64,000 nucleotides of DNA from Diphasiastrum complanatum. Lineage: Eukaryota > Streptophyta > Lycopodiopsida > Lycopodiales > Lycopodiaceae. Shown here piece by piece: positions 62,783 through 64,000 of this stretch. The stretch's first letter is position 1; the number at the start of each line of letters is the position of its first letter. Made by a program: the position numbers and the translations under genes. Location of the stretch: positions 45,581,255-45,645,254 of the forward strand of contig CM055111.1 in assembly GCA_029204225.1 (NCBI GenBank). Direction: 5' to 3'. A model generated the notes under the pieces. It did not search any database and had not been told where the DNA came from. It saw nothing but the letters and a program-made list of their open reading frames with translations.

Positions 62783-64000
62783 CCCCACCTTAATTTGTAT
62801 TCATGAATGCCTTGATCCTCAATCTAAGTGGTGCACAAAATTTGTTGTGCGCATCAATGCTCAATGCCTTGGTAAATACATTTGTTGTCATGTCTTGCAT
62901 TTGATATTACTCTAGGCTTACCTCTTTGTTGAGAATTTTACTTCTGACATAGTGATATCTAATTTCAATGTGCTTACTCCTAGAATGAAATCTAGGGCTG
63001 GCCGATAAGGCAATGGCAGTAATGTTATTACATAATATAATTGTTAGAGTCTACTTATTCAGAAAAATGTCTGTCAACAAATTTCTTGACCATAGTGTCT
63101 CTTTAAAAGATTGGGAAGCAGTGATATACTTCGACTATGTCAAAGAAAGAGCAATAGAGGTTTGCTTACGACTGTTCCAGGAGATAGGACCACCATTGAA
63201 GAAAAATGTAAATTCATGTGAATCTACGAATATCTGCATCTCCTCTCTAGCTCTGTATATCCATTAAGTGTGTGGATCTTGTCATTGTCGACTTCTCCAT
63301 AATAGATGCATAAGTCCTTTGTAGCTCGAATATACCTCATGACTCTTATGAGAGCCTTCTAGTGGATCATTCCAAGATTAGCCATGAATTGGTTACTAAG
63401 CTGACTGCAAAAGAAATAGCAATTTTGGTATAGACCATTGCATACGTGAGAGGTCCAAGTATTGACCGATAGTGATAATCTCTCATTCACTACTTTTCTT
63501 GCTTTGTCTAAGGACATTGGTTCTTCGACAATCGTAGGCTTGGGTCCATTAGTGAGTGAGTTGCTTTTCAATTTATCAGATTATATATGATGAGTGTGTT
63601 GTGAGGATACCTTTGTTGAGTAATATAGATCAGTCTTTTGTTTCTATCTTTATAGATTTGAATTCCTAGAAAGTAGTGAGCTTCGTCCAATATGTCATGT
63701 CAAATTATGAGAACAACATCATTTTAGCATCTTTTATTAGATTGACACTCTTGCTGAAAAGCAATGTGTCGTCAACATATATGGTGAGAATGATAAAGGA
63801 ATGTTGCATTGACTTAAAATAAACATTCGAATCGATAGTGCTTGGTTTGTAGCCATGTTGAATGAGGAATGTATTGATCTTATGAAACCAAGCTCTAGCT
63901 AATTGTTTGAACATCCATCTAATGTACATTGAGGTCTTCCTCTGTTGCAATTTGAATATGTTGTCCTTGTAAGTAATTTGGATATGTGTCCTGCCTTCGA
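62783..64000 (-). mobile_element. Copia J1 RNase H/RT, duplicated copy (cut by window end)
   Basis: Same as 53544-54761: purine tract, RNase H and RT motifs, including I-Y-V-D-D-T-L-L-F near 63760-63790. Broken in the same way as copy 1. Confidence 0.85.

Overview
This window is repeat-dense DNA from a plant nuclear genome. It is AT-rich. It holds many Ty1/Copia elements whose primer sites match plant initiator tRNA-Met (TGGTATCAGAGC type), Ty3/Gypsy pieces with a tRNA-Asp-type primer site (TGGCGCCGTTGCCGGGG), 600-1,100 bp LTRs and very long (CT)n/(AG)n tracts. No intact host gene, rRNA gene, tRNA gene or CRISPR array was recognised. The sequence does not fix the plant group. All coding capacity of the LTR elements is fossil.

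Layout. 1-6005: near-complete Copia element A1 (+), both LTRs present, lodged in a minus-strand Gypsy (6006 to about 10488). 10489-14673: Copia A2 (-), same family as A1 at its 5' side but with an unrelated LTR at its 3' side. 14674-23560: a patchwork of two copies of Copia family F, two inverted copies of an unclassified repeat E, a Gypsy pol piece fused to a Copia RT/RNase H piece, and a Gypsy LTR tail (family N) built from (CT)n tracts separated by a unit of about 60 bp. 23561-31468: Copia G (-), split by a complete Copia insertion D (25231-30580, target duplication ATAAG), whose 3' LTR holds a solo LTR (25257-25905, target duplication ATAAA). This gives three datable layers. 31469-38278: a candidate LTR, a truncated C-type LTR, a D-like fragment and Copia C1 (+). 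38279-47200: fragments of F, Gypsy, D-like Copia (H, J) and Copia K. 47564 to about 48290: a decayed SWIM-zinc-finger-like gene, the best non-retroelement coding remnant. 50649-64000: a 4.1 kb segment repeated almost perfectly 9.2 kb further on. It contains an unrecognised TATA-bearing gene-like relic and the 3' part of Copia J. Between its copies lie Copia K2, a second J piece, a Gypsy-associated ORF and the reverse-oriented N-type LTR tail.

Nothing here looks like a functioning multi-gene system. The interest lies in architecture: dated nested insertions, inter-family chimeras, the LTR-embedded (CT)n/spacer array, perfect alternating purine-pyrimidine tracts, a palindrome (CACACGTGTG) found far more often than chance in unrelated LTRs, and the very young 4.1 kb duplication (or an assembly duplicate).
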